Part shown: piece after piece, positions 34,020-40,188 of the stretch
Position numbering within the stretch: the stretch's first letter is position 1
Layout of the letters: every line of letters starts with the position of its first letter
Source of the DNA: Thermoplasmata archaeon
GTDB taxonomy: Archaea > Thermoplasmatota > Thermoplasmata > Lutacidiplasmatales > UBA184
Reading direction: 5' to 3'
DNA: 64,000 nucleotides
NCBI GenBank assembly: GCA_021802125.1
Contig: JAKAAX010000010.1
Span: 41,503 to 105,502 of the forward strand
The notes under the pieces: generated by a model
What the model was told of the DNA's origin: nothing
The model's input: the letters and a program-made list of their open reading frames with translations, nothing else
Database searches by the model: none
Made by a program: the position numbers and the translations under genes

Positions 34020-34109
34020 CTTTGGAATCGAACCGTCAGCGGTTCGAGTCCGACCTGGACTTCGGACGAGCAGGCGCGCTGTTCGGCGGATCACCGCTGA
34101 GTAATTGTT

Positions 34110-34355
34110 ATGTCCAATTGGAACAATGTTGAACGGATGATCTCCGACCCCCCCACCACCCTCACGGTCCCGAACTCTGTGTTGAACAGACTGAAGCTCT
34201 ACAAGTCAGGCGGGAAGACCTACGCTGAGGTCCTGGAGGAGTTCATGGATGCGATTCCCCCCGAGAGGTTCCTGGCGTGGGTTCGAGATGAGCTGAACCG
34301 ACCAGCCGTCCCCTATCTCGAGGCGCGATCCCGCCTTGGACTTCGCAGGGACTGA
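34110..34355 (+). CDS. RHH-type antitoxin candidate
   Basis: 81 residues. LTVPNSVLNRLKLYK followed by TYAEVLEEFMDAIP gives a strand-helix-helix arrangement typical of MetJ/Arc antitoxins; the C-terminal part (residues 50-81) would bind the toxin. The stop TGA directly precedes the ATG of the RelE-like toxin gene, with zero spacing, so they are co-translated. Such antitoxins autoregulate; the AT-rich stretch before the start is the probable operator, but no clear palindrome was seen. Confidence 0.65.
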   Translation: MSNWNNVERMISDPPTTLTVPNSVLNRLKLYKSGGKTYAEVLEEFMDAIPPERFLAWVRDELNRPAVPYLEARSRLGLRRD

Positions 34356-34631
34356 ATGGTTCTCGTAGCGATGAGCCCGGAGGCGATCGCCTCCTTCCGG
34401 CGCCTTCCGCCCGGGGTGAAGGAGGAGTACGACCACCTGATCCTAGCCATGCTACACGCGCCCCGCCTCAGGTTGCCGGGCCATTGGGATGCCCATGCCC
34501 TGGAAGGAGGGGACCACCTCTGGACCCTTCGCGTCTCCGCGTACCGAGGCATCTTCCGATGGGATGGACATGAGGCAAGGTTTGTCCGCTTCGGGCATCG
34601 TAGGTCGGTCTACGAGACGCTCCCGAAGTAG
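34356..34631 (+). CDS. RelE/ParE-family toxin
   Basis: 91 residues with the compact RelE/ParE layout: SPEAIASFRRLPPGVKEEYDHL (two helices), then the strands LWTLRVSAYRGIFRWDG and ARFVRFGHRRSVYETL. The ending RFGHRRSVY matches the conserved VxxVxHRxxVY of RelE-type toxins, which cleave mRNA at the ribosome (ParE relatives act on gyrase). It directly follows its RHH antitoxin gene and is followed 9 bp later by boundary repeat R2. Confidence 0.75.
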   Translation: MVLVAMSPEAIASFRRLPPGVKEEYDHLILAMLHAPRLRLPGHWDAHALEGGDHLWTLRVSAYRGIFRWDGHEARFVRFGHRRSVYETLPK

Positions 34632-34640
34632 GCCGAAGAG

Positions 34641-34680
34641 CGTCCCCACCACCACAAGCGTTCGAATCCGCCCCGGCCCA
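34641..34680 (+). repeat. Cassette boundary repeat R2 (tRNA-Val 3'-end-like, type B)
   Basis: It ends with GTTCGAATCC and the acceptor-strand sequence CGCCCCGGCCCA, reproducing the last 21 nt of the tRNA-Val gene. Its first 39 bp (34641-34679) are identical to R3. It starts 9 bp after the RelE-like stop. Confidence 0.8.
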
Positions 34681-34691
34681 TTCAACCTCTT

Positions 34692-34720
34692 TATAGGTCT
34701 TACAACCTATATTCAGGTTG
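34692..34720 (+). promoter_or_regulatory. Overlapping palindromes at the MNT promoter (operator)
   Basis: Two palindromes overlap: TATAGGT-cttaca-ACCTATA (34692-34711), which also contains the probable TATA box, and CAACCT-atattc-AGGTTG (34703-34720), which ends one base before the ATG at 34721. The downstream gene product has an N-terminal winged helix, so autorepression at this site is likely. Confidence 0.65.
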
Positions 34721-35314
34721 ATGAAACTGCACCAGCCCCTGGACGACCTCCTGCGAGGGAAGGGGACCCTCCACGTGCTGCGCGTCCTGTGCCGGAGTCC
34801 GCAGGAGGGTTTCGCGGCTCCGGACCTCGCACGTCGGGGAGGACTAGCGCTTTCGCACGTTCAAGGGGCTTTGGCCCTCTTGGAGAGCCATGGCCTGGTC
34901 GACCGTCGGGTGGCGGGGAGGACCCACCTCTGGTCCATCGTCTCGGGCAACGTCTTGGTACCTCCGTTGAAGGGACTGTTTGACGTGGAGCGTGGGCTGA
35001 GCGAGCAGCTCCAACGTGACTTGGCCGACGGGCTCCGCAGAACTCCCGTTCGTCGGGCCCTCCTCTTCGGTTCCGTGAGCCGGGGGGAGGAGAAGGGATG
35101 GAGCGACGTCGACGTGCTCATCGAGCTCCGGAAGGCTGCGGATCGTGAGAGGGTGTGGGACTCGATCATCCCGCTCGCGAGCCAGGTTCGCGGGCGGTAC
35201 GGTCTCAACCTTGCCCCCATCGTGCTCGCCCCTTCCGAGGAGCGAGGAGCGATGAGCCCCAGCTTCCTGGCGACAGTGAACCGGGAAGGGAAGGTCATCA
35301 AGGAGGCCGCTTGA
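34721..35314 (+). CDS. Winged-helix + minimal nucleotidyltransferase (MNT) antitoxin
   Basis: 197 residues. An N-terminal wHTH (about 8-75: GTLHVLRVLCR, LALSHVQGALALLESHGLVDR) is fused to an MNT domain with the catalytic LLFGSVSRGEEKGW-SDVDVLIEL pattern (GS-x-DxD). In HEPN-MNT systems MntA blocks the HEPN RNase by adding AMP to it (established for MntA/HepT). The TTG of the HEPN gene overlaps this stop by 4 bp. The ATG at 34721 follows the TATA-containing palindrome by about 25 bp. The wHTH fusion gives the antitoxin its own operator-binding domain. Confidence 0.8.
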   Translation: MKLHQPLDDLLRGKGTLHVLRVLCRSPQEGFAAPDLARRGGLALSHVQGALALLESHGLVDRRVAGRTHLWSIVSGNVLVPPLKGLFDVERGLSEQLQRDLADGLRRTPVRRALLFGSVSRGEEKGWSDVDVLIELRKAADRERVWDSIIPLASQVRGRYGLNLAPIVLAPSEERGAMSPSFLATVNREGKVIKEAA

Positions 35315-35718
35315 CGAAGAACCCTCCCCGCACCGAACCGCTGCCCAGGCGCGAGCACCAAGGGTTCCTGCGCAAGGCGTTGGAGTATGTGGACACCTCC
35401 CGAAAGGCCATGGACGACCTCCGCTTGAACAGCGCCGGGTTGGAGGCTATCCATGCGGTCATCTCCGCATGCGATGCCCTGACGGTAGCACGTCTCGAGC
35501 TCCGGTGCCGAGGGGAGGATCACCGCGACGTCCTCCAGCTGCTCGAACGGATCCCCGACGTCAGGTCCACGGACCTCAAGAAGCAGGTGTCGCAGGTCCT
35601 CTCTGCCAAGAGCTCGGTGGAGTATGGCGGCGAAGGGCTCTCACCCGAGCAGGCGGGACGGCTCGTCACCCAGGCCGAGCGAGTGGTGAAATGGGTCTCG
35701 GACCGCCTTCGGACCTGA
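35311..35718 (+). CDS. HEPN-domain RNase toxin
   Basis: 135 residues, all helical. The HEPN RX4-6H motif can be read as RCRGEDH at about residue 70, where the Arg and His would form the RNase site. TTG at 35311 is the start because it overlaps the MNT stop (TTGA); the longer in-frame reading upstream is a shadow of the MNT gene. The partner of wHTH-MNT in a HepT/MntA-type toxin-antitoxin module. Boundary repeat R3 begins 10 bp after the stop. Confidence 0.78.
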   Translation: MTKNPPRTEPLPRREHQGFLRKALEYVDTSRKAMDDLRLNSAGLEAIHAVISACDALTVARLELRCRGEDHRDVLQLLERIPDVRSTDLKKQVSQVLSAKSSVEYGGEGLSPEQAGRLVTQAERVVKWVSDRLRT

Positions 35719-35728
35719 GGCGACCGTC

Positions 35729-35767
35729 CGTCCCCACCACCACAAGCGTTCGAATCCGCCCCGGCCC
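35729..35767 (+). repeat. Cassette boundary repeat R3 (type B)
   Basis: 39 bp identical to R2 (34641-34679), ending CGCCCCGGCCC. It lies between the HEPN stop and the 3' end of the HAD gene, which is on the opposite strand. Confidence 0.8.
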
Positions 35768-35782
35768 GACTTCGAGCCCCGC

Positions 35783-36463
35783 CTACGGTTCTAGGAGATC
35801 GGGCAAGCCGCACAGGTCGGCAAGCGTGAGCCCATCGAACTCGGGGGCTGGGGGACCGCGATTGACCCAAACGACCTCGAGCTCAACGCCCCGAGCGCCC
35901 GCGACGTCTTCTGTAAGAGAGTCACCGACATGGATAGCTGTCCATCTTTCGGCCTTCGCCCGCTCGAGCGCAACGCGAAATATTCTCCCGTCCGGCTTGG
36001 TGACCCCGACTTCCTGTGCGAAGGTGACCGTATCGAACCACCCATCCCACCCAAGGTTGTGGAGGATGTGAGGGATGTAGTCCACGCCGTTACACAAGAG
36101 GTGAAGGTGCTTTCCCCGCTCCATGAGGATCTTGAGCACCTCCTCCACCTCTGGAAACGGGGGCTGGCACTCCCGGGACACGGCCAGCTCCCGGATCTTC
36201 TGGACCATGGCCGCGATGTCTCCCTTGAAGCCCACTCGGCGAAGGGCCTCCTCATGGACCTGGTCCGCGAACGAAGGTAGCCCCCCGAGAAGACTTGGAG
36301 CTGTGGGCCATCGTAGACCCCACACCACGTGGTTCGCCCTCAGGTACGCGTCCAGGTCGAGCGGGACGTGAAGCTCCCTAGCGGCCCTCTCAAAGACGGA
36401 CCGCACGCCGACCTGCTGAACGAGCGTGCCCCCGAGGTCGAGGAAGACGTGTTCCCTGGGCAT
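35783..36463 (-). CDS. HAD-superfamily hydrolase-like protein, motif I with second Asp missing
   Basis: 226 residues of the HAD fold: motif I is FLDLGGTLVQ where DLDGT is usual, so the nucleophile Asp is present but the general-acid Asp is Gly. Motif II is LLCNGV, motif III Lys in GVTKPDGRIF, and motif IV HVGDSLTEDVAGARG. A helical cap (residues 15-90) is present. The DLGG variant occurs in some HAD subfamilies (family knowledge) and may lower phosphatase activity. It is the only gene of its module in the tRNA-Val island and is inverted relative to the neighbouring modules. Confidence 0.75.
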   Translation of the reverse strand: MPREHVFLDLGGTLVQQVGVRSVFERAARELHVPLDLDAYLRANHVVWGLRWPTAPSLLGGLPSFADQVHEEALRRVGFKGDIAAMVQKIRELAVSRECQPPFPEVEEVLKILMERGKHLHLLCNGVDYIPHILHNLGWDGWFDTVTFAQEVGVTKPDGRIFRVALERAKAERWTAIHVGDSLTEDVAGARGVELEVVWVNRGPPAPEFDGLTLADLCGLPDLLEP

Positions 36464-36561
36464 CCGACGGCGGAAATTGGCTGGAGCTCATATCGGTCCT
36501 CCGCCGATGGGAGTTCTTTGGCAGGTCGGTGCGGGGCCGAGACTTGGAGGACGCTTTCCCG

Positions 36562-36602
36562 GGGGACTCGAACCGGTTTGCTTGTGGGTCCGCCCCGGCC
36601 CA
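36562..36602 (+). repeat. Cassette boundary repeat R4a (type A)
   Basis: A 41-bp copy of R1 with one A/G difference, ending TCCGCCCCGGCCCA. It is followed two bases later by R4b, so two boundary copies sit back to back here. Confidence 0.75.
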
Positions 36603-36604
36603 TG

Positions 36605-36632
36605 CCCCACAAGCGTTCGAATCCGCCGAGGC
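36605..36632 (+). repeat. Cassette boundary repeat R4b (type B, diverged end)
   Basis: CCCCACAAGCGTTCGAATCC followed by GCCGAGGCC; it resembles R2/R3 but the acceptor-like end has diverged (GAGG instead of CCGG). Confidence 0.6.
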
Positions 36633-36672
36633 CGAGGGTGCTCGTTCCCCTGTCCCAGGGAGCCTGGGAATC

Positions 36673-36680
36673 CTTTAATG
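36673..36680 (+). promoter_or_regulatory. TATA-like box of the VapB-PIN module
   Basis: CTTTAATG centred about 27 bp upstream of the ATG at 36703, predicting a leaderless transcript; the module has its own promoter. Confidence 0.5.
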
Positions 36681-36702
36681 CGTTGTAGTCGTACGTAGTC
36701 AC

Positions 36703-37041
36703 ATGACCTCCGATTCCGTGACAACGGTCCGGCTTGGACGGGACACCCTGGTACTGCTCGACCGTATGGCCCGGAAGTTGGGGGTCGAGCGGTCGACCCT
36801 TCTGCGCCGCGCCTTGAGCAAGGGTGCCCGTGCGGTCCTGTTGGACGAGGCGCTCTCCCAGTACGTTCGGGGGGAGCTGAGTGCCGGAGCGGCGTCCGAG
36901 TGGGCCGGGGTGAGCTACCTCGAGTTTCTGGATGAGCTTCGGGCGCGACGGCTCCCCTATCTCGTGGACAACGAGGGCATCGCGGAGGAGCTCGCAGGAT
37001 TCAAGGCCAGGGTGAAGGCAGGTGGGCGCCACCGTCATTGA
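36703..37041 (+). CDS. RHH / UPF0175-like antitoxin
   Basis: 112 residues. The N terminus VTTVRLGRDTLVLLDRMARKLGVERSTLLRRAL has a ribbon-helix-helix pattern. The second half (YVRGELSAGAASEWAGVSYLEFLDEL) is the winged-helix-like segment of UPF0175 proteins, which are partners of PIN toxins. The 3' end overlaps the PIN gene by 20 bp, so translation is coupled. A TATA-like box 27 bp upstream supports the ATG. Confidence 0.75.
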   Translation: MTSDSVTTVRLGRDTLVLLDRMARKLGVERSTLLRRALSKGARAVLLDEALSQYVRGELSAGAASEWAGVSYLEFLDELRARRLPYLVDNEGIAEELAGFKARVKAGGRHRH

Positions 37042-37540
37042 CACCTCAGCACTGATCTTCCTAGGACGGCTTCGACGATTGGAGCTGGCTCAACTCCTGG
37101 GAAACGTGGTCATCCCTGCCCCGGTCCTAGCAGAGTTCACGCGGGGCAGGAATAAGGACCCCGACACGGTGGGTCGTGTCGAGAACTGGGTACGAGAAGG
37201 GCGGCTCGAGGTGCGCCACCTCGGAGTACCCGTCGGATTCCACCCCGCACTTGGGCTAGGGAAGCGGGCAGTCCTGTGGACCGCCTCCGAGCTCAAGGAC
37301 CCGGTCCTCCTCATCGACGAGGCCCCTGCTCGCCGAGTGGCCAAACACCTCGGGTTCCGGGTCCTGAGCACCCCCTACCTCCTTCTCGAGGGGACCAGGG
37401 TGGGTGCCCTAACCACGGCCCAGGCCCAAGAGGACCTCGACCGATTGGTCGCTCAGGGATACTTCCTCGATCCGCGTCTCTTCTCGGACCTCAAGGAGAC
37501 GCTTCGCCGCCTCGCCTCCCCCCGCAGCAAGGGAGGTTGA
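37022..37540 (+). CDS. PIN-domain toxin (VapC-like, DUF3368 type) with altered acidic site
   Basis: 172 residues. PIN features: VIDTSALIFLGRL (first Asp), VIPAPVLAEFTRG (Glu), LLIDEAPARRVAKHLG (Asp) and LRVLSTPYLLLEG at the usual distances. The central acidic GEAEA motif is replaced by GLGKRAVLWTASE, so one metal ligand may be missing or shifted. VapC toxins cut specific RNAs and DUF3368 members are common in archaea. The GTG start overlaps the antitoxin gene by 20 bp. Repeat R5 starts 2 bp after the stop. Confidence 0.78.
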   Translation: MGATVIDTSALIFLGRLRRLELAQLLGNVVIPAPVLAEFTRGRNKDPDTVGRVENWVREGRLEVRHLGVPVGFHPALGLGKRAVLWTASELKDPVLLIDEAPARRVAKHLGFRVLSTPYLLLEGTRVGALTTAQAQEDLDRLVAQGYFLDPRLFSDLKETLRRLASPRSKGG

Positions 37541-37542
37541 GC

Positions 37543-37582
37543 CGTCCCCAACCCCCCAAGCGTTCGATTCCGCCCCGGCCCA
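37543..37582 (+). repeat. Cassette boundary repeat R5 (type B variant)
   Basis: A diverged type B copy (CCCCCCAAGCGTTCGATTCC, then CGCCCCGGCCCA). It begins 2 bp after the PIN stop. Confidence 0.7.
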
Positions 37583-37669
37583 GGGTAGGTCCGATCGACC
37601 GTTCGAAAGGGCCCGTCCCGACCGAGGGCTGTGGACCGGGACCTCGGATCCGCAAGGTGCCCCTCATCG

Positions 37670-37677
37670 GTATAAGG
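37670..37677 (+). promoter_or_regulatory. TATA-like box of the second HEPN-MNT module
   Basis: GTATAAGG, centred about 34 bp upstream of the ATG at 37708; transcription would begin a few bases before the start codon. Confidence 0.5.
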
Positions 37678-37707
37678 GCTTGTCGCGTAACATCTACGCG
37701 AACGGCC

Positions 37708-38067
37708 ATGTCCGAGCTTTCGACCCATCTACGGAGGGCCGAGGAGTTCGCTGCAACGGCGAGGTCTTCCGAGTTCATCGCGCCCCGGGTCGAGATGTGG
37801 TTCCAGAGCGCCTACCAGTGGATCGAGGCCTGCGCGGCCAAGGCTCGCGTCCACATCATGAAGCATCAACGAGTTCCCGACGAGCTCCTCCGCAACCCCA
37901 CCATCCTGGGTGAGGCTTCCGAGGAGGTGGCAAAGGCCTTCCGGCACCTGGATAACGTCGCGAGGAGCAAGTTCGTTTACGGTTCTTCAGGGACCCGCAA
38001 GGACCTTGACGAAGCCCAGCGCTGCTTTGAGGTCATTGAGGAGAGATGTCGCGCGCGCCTGAAGTGA
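37708..38067 (+). CDS. HEPN-domain protein (second module)
   Basis: 119 residues, all helical, starting MSELSTHLRRAEEF. The RX4-6H motif can be read in RVHIMKH near residue 49. Gene order is the reverse of the first module (HEPN before MNT), and the sequences of the two HEPN proteins are dissimilar, so the modules are independent acquisitions. The 3' end overlaps the MNT gene by 22 bp. The start is supported by the TATA-like box; a long upstream extension runs through the PIN gene and repeat R5 and is not coding. Confidence 0.72.
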   Translation: MSELSTHLRRAEEFAATARSSEFIAPRVEMWFQSAYQWIEACAAKARVHIMKHQRVPDELLRNPTILGEASEEVAKAFRHLDNVARSKFVYGSSGTRKDLDEAQRCFEVIEERCRARLK

Positions 38068-38681
38068 CCTCCCGCTCATTCGAGCCGGCGATCGAGGCGA
38101 TGCGCCGGGCCCTGAGCCGGATTCCCGGGGTCCGAAATGTTGTCCTGTTCGGCTCGCTGGCCCGCGGCCAAGGTCGCGAGGGGAGCGACATGGACCTGCT
38201 CGTGGACTGCTCGCCCCGGGCCCAGGCCGCCGTTCGCGAGGCCATGTGGCCCATACGGGAGAAGTACGGCGTGTGGGGTACCCCCGTGTTCGTCTCCTAT
38301 CGCGATCTCGGCCGGTCCGATCGGCAATTCCTGGAGTCCATCGTTCGCGATGGGCGGCCCCTGATCGGAAAGCTCCCGCCGCTGACCCCTGGCGACCTGG
38401 GGCTTCGTCCCATGCGCCTCGTTTCGTACTGGGCGGAGTCCCTCGCCCCGGGCCCGAGGGCGAAACTCCTACGCGAGCTCGACGGCTACATCACCCACAA
38501 GCGGAGGGGGGAGGTCACCTACACGTCCCATCGTGAAGGGCTGGTCGACCGCTCGGGAGGTTGGCGGACAGGGCGGGGATCGATCGTGGTCCCTGAGGGG
38601 ACCTGGCCCGATCTGGACGAGGTCTTCCGTCGGTATGAGGTGAAGCGGACCGCGGTGGCGATCTGGTCTCAGTCTCCCTGA
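38046..38681 (+). CDS. MNT nucleotidyltransferase antitoxin with C-terminal extension
   Basis: 211 residues. The MNT core reads VVLFGSLARGQGREGSDMDLLVD (GS-x-DxD) in the first 65 residues, without an N-terminal DNA-binding domain. About 110 further residues (RLVSYWAESLAP, REGLVDRSGGWRTGRG) form an unrecognised extension that differs from the first module. Predicted to AMPylate and silence the HEPN partner. Repeat R6 follows 69 bp after the stop. Confidence 0.75.
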   Translation: MSRAPEVTSRSFEPAIEAMRRALSRIPGVRNVVLFGSLARGQGREGSDMDLLVDCSPRAQAAVREAMWPIREKYGVWGTPVFVSYRDLGRSDRQFLESIVRDGRPLIGKLPPLTPGDLGLRPMRLVSYWAESLAPGPRAKLLRELDGYITHKRRGEVTYTSHREGLVDRSGGWRTGRGSIVVPEGTWPDLDEVFRRYEVKRTAVAIWSQSP

Positions 38682-38750
38682 CTCAGCAGGCAAGAGAAGG
38701 ACTCGGGCCGCTGCCTCCAGGCTCAGGAAAAGGAGACCCGACCCGTCTCG

Positions 38751-38772
38751 CGGATGGGTCCGCCCCGGGCCA
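38751..38772 (+). repeat. Cassette boundary repeat R6
   Basis: CGGATGGGTCCGCCCC followed by GGGCCA, with one extra G relative to the tRNA-like end; after it comes CTTTGGG, also seen after R1. It shares CGGATGGGTCCGCCCC with R7. Confidence 0.65.
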
Positions 38773-38842
38773 CTTTGGGTGCTCGCGAGAGTTCGGGAGG
38801 GCCCACGGCCGCCCGAACGGCGAGTCGCACTTTCGCTCTGGG

Positions 38843-38850
38843 ATTATAGC
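38843..38850 (+). promoter_or_regulatory. TATA-like box of the squalene-cyclase-like gene
   Basis: ATTATAGC centred about 27 bp upstream of ATG 38873, a leaderless arrangement. Confidence 0.55.
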
Positions 38851-38872
38851 TCGGGCAGGCCTCCTGCGTTCC

Positions 38873-39853
38873 ATGTCGACGGACAGCGTGGTCAAGTGGC
38901 TGCTCGAGGATTCCGAACCCTCGGTCCGTTACCTCGCTCTCACCCAGCTTCTGGACAAGGGCGAGGGGGACCCTGCTGTTCGGAAGGCCAAGGCGAGGGT
39001 ACCGTACGTGGGTTGGGTTGCGGAAACCCTTGCGCGTCGGGACCCTGGAGGCTGGTGGGTGCGAGACGGGGGGCGGATGGAACCCCGGTTCCTGGGCACC
39101 CACTGGACCATGCTCGCCCTCGCTGACCTCGGCGCCACTCGTGACGTTCCGCAGATCCGTGAGTCGTGCGAGTATTGGATGACGAAGTCCCCGCTCATCG
39201 GAGGGGGCGTGGGGGGGCTGGGGCAAGGGAAGGGGCACCACTGCTTCACCGCCAACATGGCACGAGCCCTCCTCTTGATGGGGTACGAGGACGACCCGCG
39301 GGTCCGCAAGACCATCGAATTCCTGGTCAAGACGGCGCATCCCAAGGGAGGATGGACCTGCCGTTGGAACCGCGACACCCCGGCCCCGGGCCGGACGCTC
39401 GACGCCTGGGAGGGGTTGGGCGCTTTCGCCGCCTACCCTCGCTCGAAGTGGACCTCGGCCATGAAGGACTGCGTCGAGCGTGGCGCAGAGTACTTCCTCG
39501 AACGCGAACTGCACCTCCAAGGCGACCGGTACGAGCCTTGGTACCGTTTCCACTGGCCGACCCACTACTACTACGACCTGCTGGTGGGACTGGACTGCCT
39601 GACCGCACTCGGCTACGGCAAGGACCGACGGCTGGAGTACGCCCTCGACCTGCTCCGCTCGAAGCGGCGGGGGGATGGAAGGTGGAACCTCGACGCGGTC
39701 CAGACGGACCCCGACCCCGAGGGAGCCCGATGGTTCGCGGAACACCCGGAGAAGCGGCCAACCCCTCTCACCTTCGAGGTGGCGGGCAAGCCTAGCAAGA
39801 TGGTCACGCTGCGAGCGCTGCGTGTCCTGAAACGCGTCGAGGGGCACATCTAG
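38873..39853 (+). CDS. Squalene-cyclase/prenyltransferase-like alpha-barrel protein
   Basis: 326 residues. Repeated helical pairs with a QW-like end (GGWTCRWNRDTPAPGRT, DGRWNLDAVQTDP) give the alpha/alpha toroid fold of squalene cyclases and prenyltransferases, here in short form. The conserved core LGTHWTMLALADLG, HCFTANMARALLLMGY and WPTHYYYDLLVGLDCL is family-like. No catalytic DxDD acid motif was seen, so cyclase activity is doubtful. Members of this family are sometimes mislabelled as nitrogen-fixation protein NifH in databases (remembered, not checked). It is the last module before repeat R7. Confidence 0.65.
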   Translation: MSTDSVVKWLLEDSEPSVRYLALTQLLDKGEGDPAVRKAKARVPYVGWVAETLARRDPGGWWVRDGGRMEPRFLGTHWTMLALADLGATRDVPQIRESCEYWMTKSPLIGGGVGGLGQGKGHHCFTANMARALLLMGYEDDPRVRKTIEFLVKTAHPKGGWTCRWNRDTPAPGRTLDAWEGLGAFAAYPRSKWTSAMKDCVERGAEYFLERELHLQGDRYEPWYRFHWPTHYYYDLLVGLDCLTALGYGKDRRLEYALDLLRSKRRGDGRWNLDAVQTDPDPEGARWFAEHPEKRPTPLTFEVAGKPSKMVTLRALRVLKRVEGHI

Positions 39854-39884
39854 CGCCCGAGGCCGGGGGACCCGCTCGATCTTT

Positions 39885-39905
39885 CGGATGGGTCCGCCCC
39901 GGCCC
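39885..39905 (+). repeat. Cassette boundary repeat R7
   Basis: CGGATGGGTCCGCCCCGGCC, ending in the tRNA-Val-like acceptor sequence; it lies 31 bp after the stop of the cyclase-like gene and is the last copy seen. Confidence 0.7.
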
Positions 39906-40188
39906 CTGCGCCAAGAGTGTCGGGGTCGGCCGCCTCCGACCCCCGGTAGGGGAGTCAGTACGACTCGGTGGTCAGGCCAGGGATCCTCTGGAGGGCGGAG
40001 TCTCGGGTCACGGGCGAACGGCACGTCAGGGTGTGACGGACACCGCCGCAGGGTACGGCGGTAGAGCGGAGGTTGCGAACTCCCGAATTGAGGGCGCCCG
40101 ATGCGGGGGTAGCCCCAACGGGGAAATGCGCCCCTCCCCACAAGCCACGGAGATTCGACGGGCGTCGTGCTCGGGGGGCAAACAACCC
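39906..40188 (+). other. Non-coding stretch after the last boundary repeat
   Basis: No gene is apparent. CCGCCG-cagggta-CGGCGG near 40046-40064 could fold as a hairpin, and GGTCGG-ccgcct-CCGACC near 39924-39941 is another. It may hold the terminator of the inverted kinase gene and the distal junction of the island. Confidence 0.35.

Noticed and set aside
34028..34056. Additional tRNA near R1
   Set aside because: TCGAACCG-tcag-CGGTTCGA is a T-arm-like palindrome only; no acceptor or anticodon arms can be drawn around it.
32642..39905. CRISPR array
   Set aside because: The repeats are 0.6-1.3 kb apart with genes between them and resemble a tRNA end; there are no short regular spacers and no cas genes.
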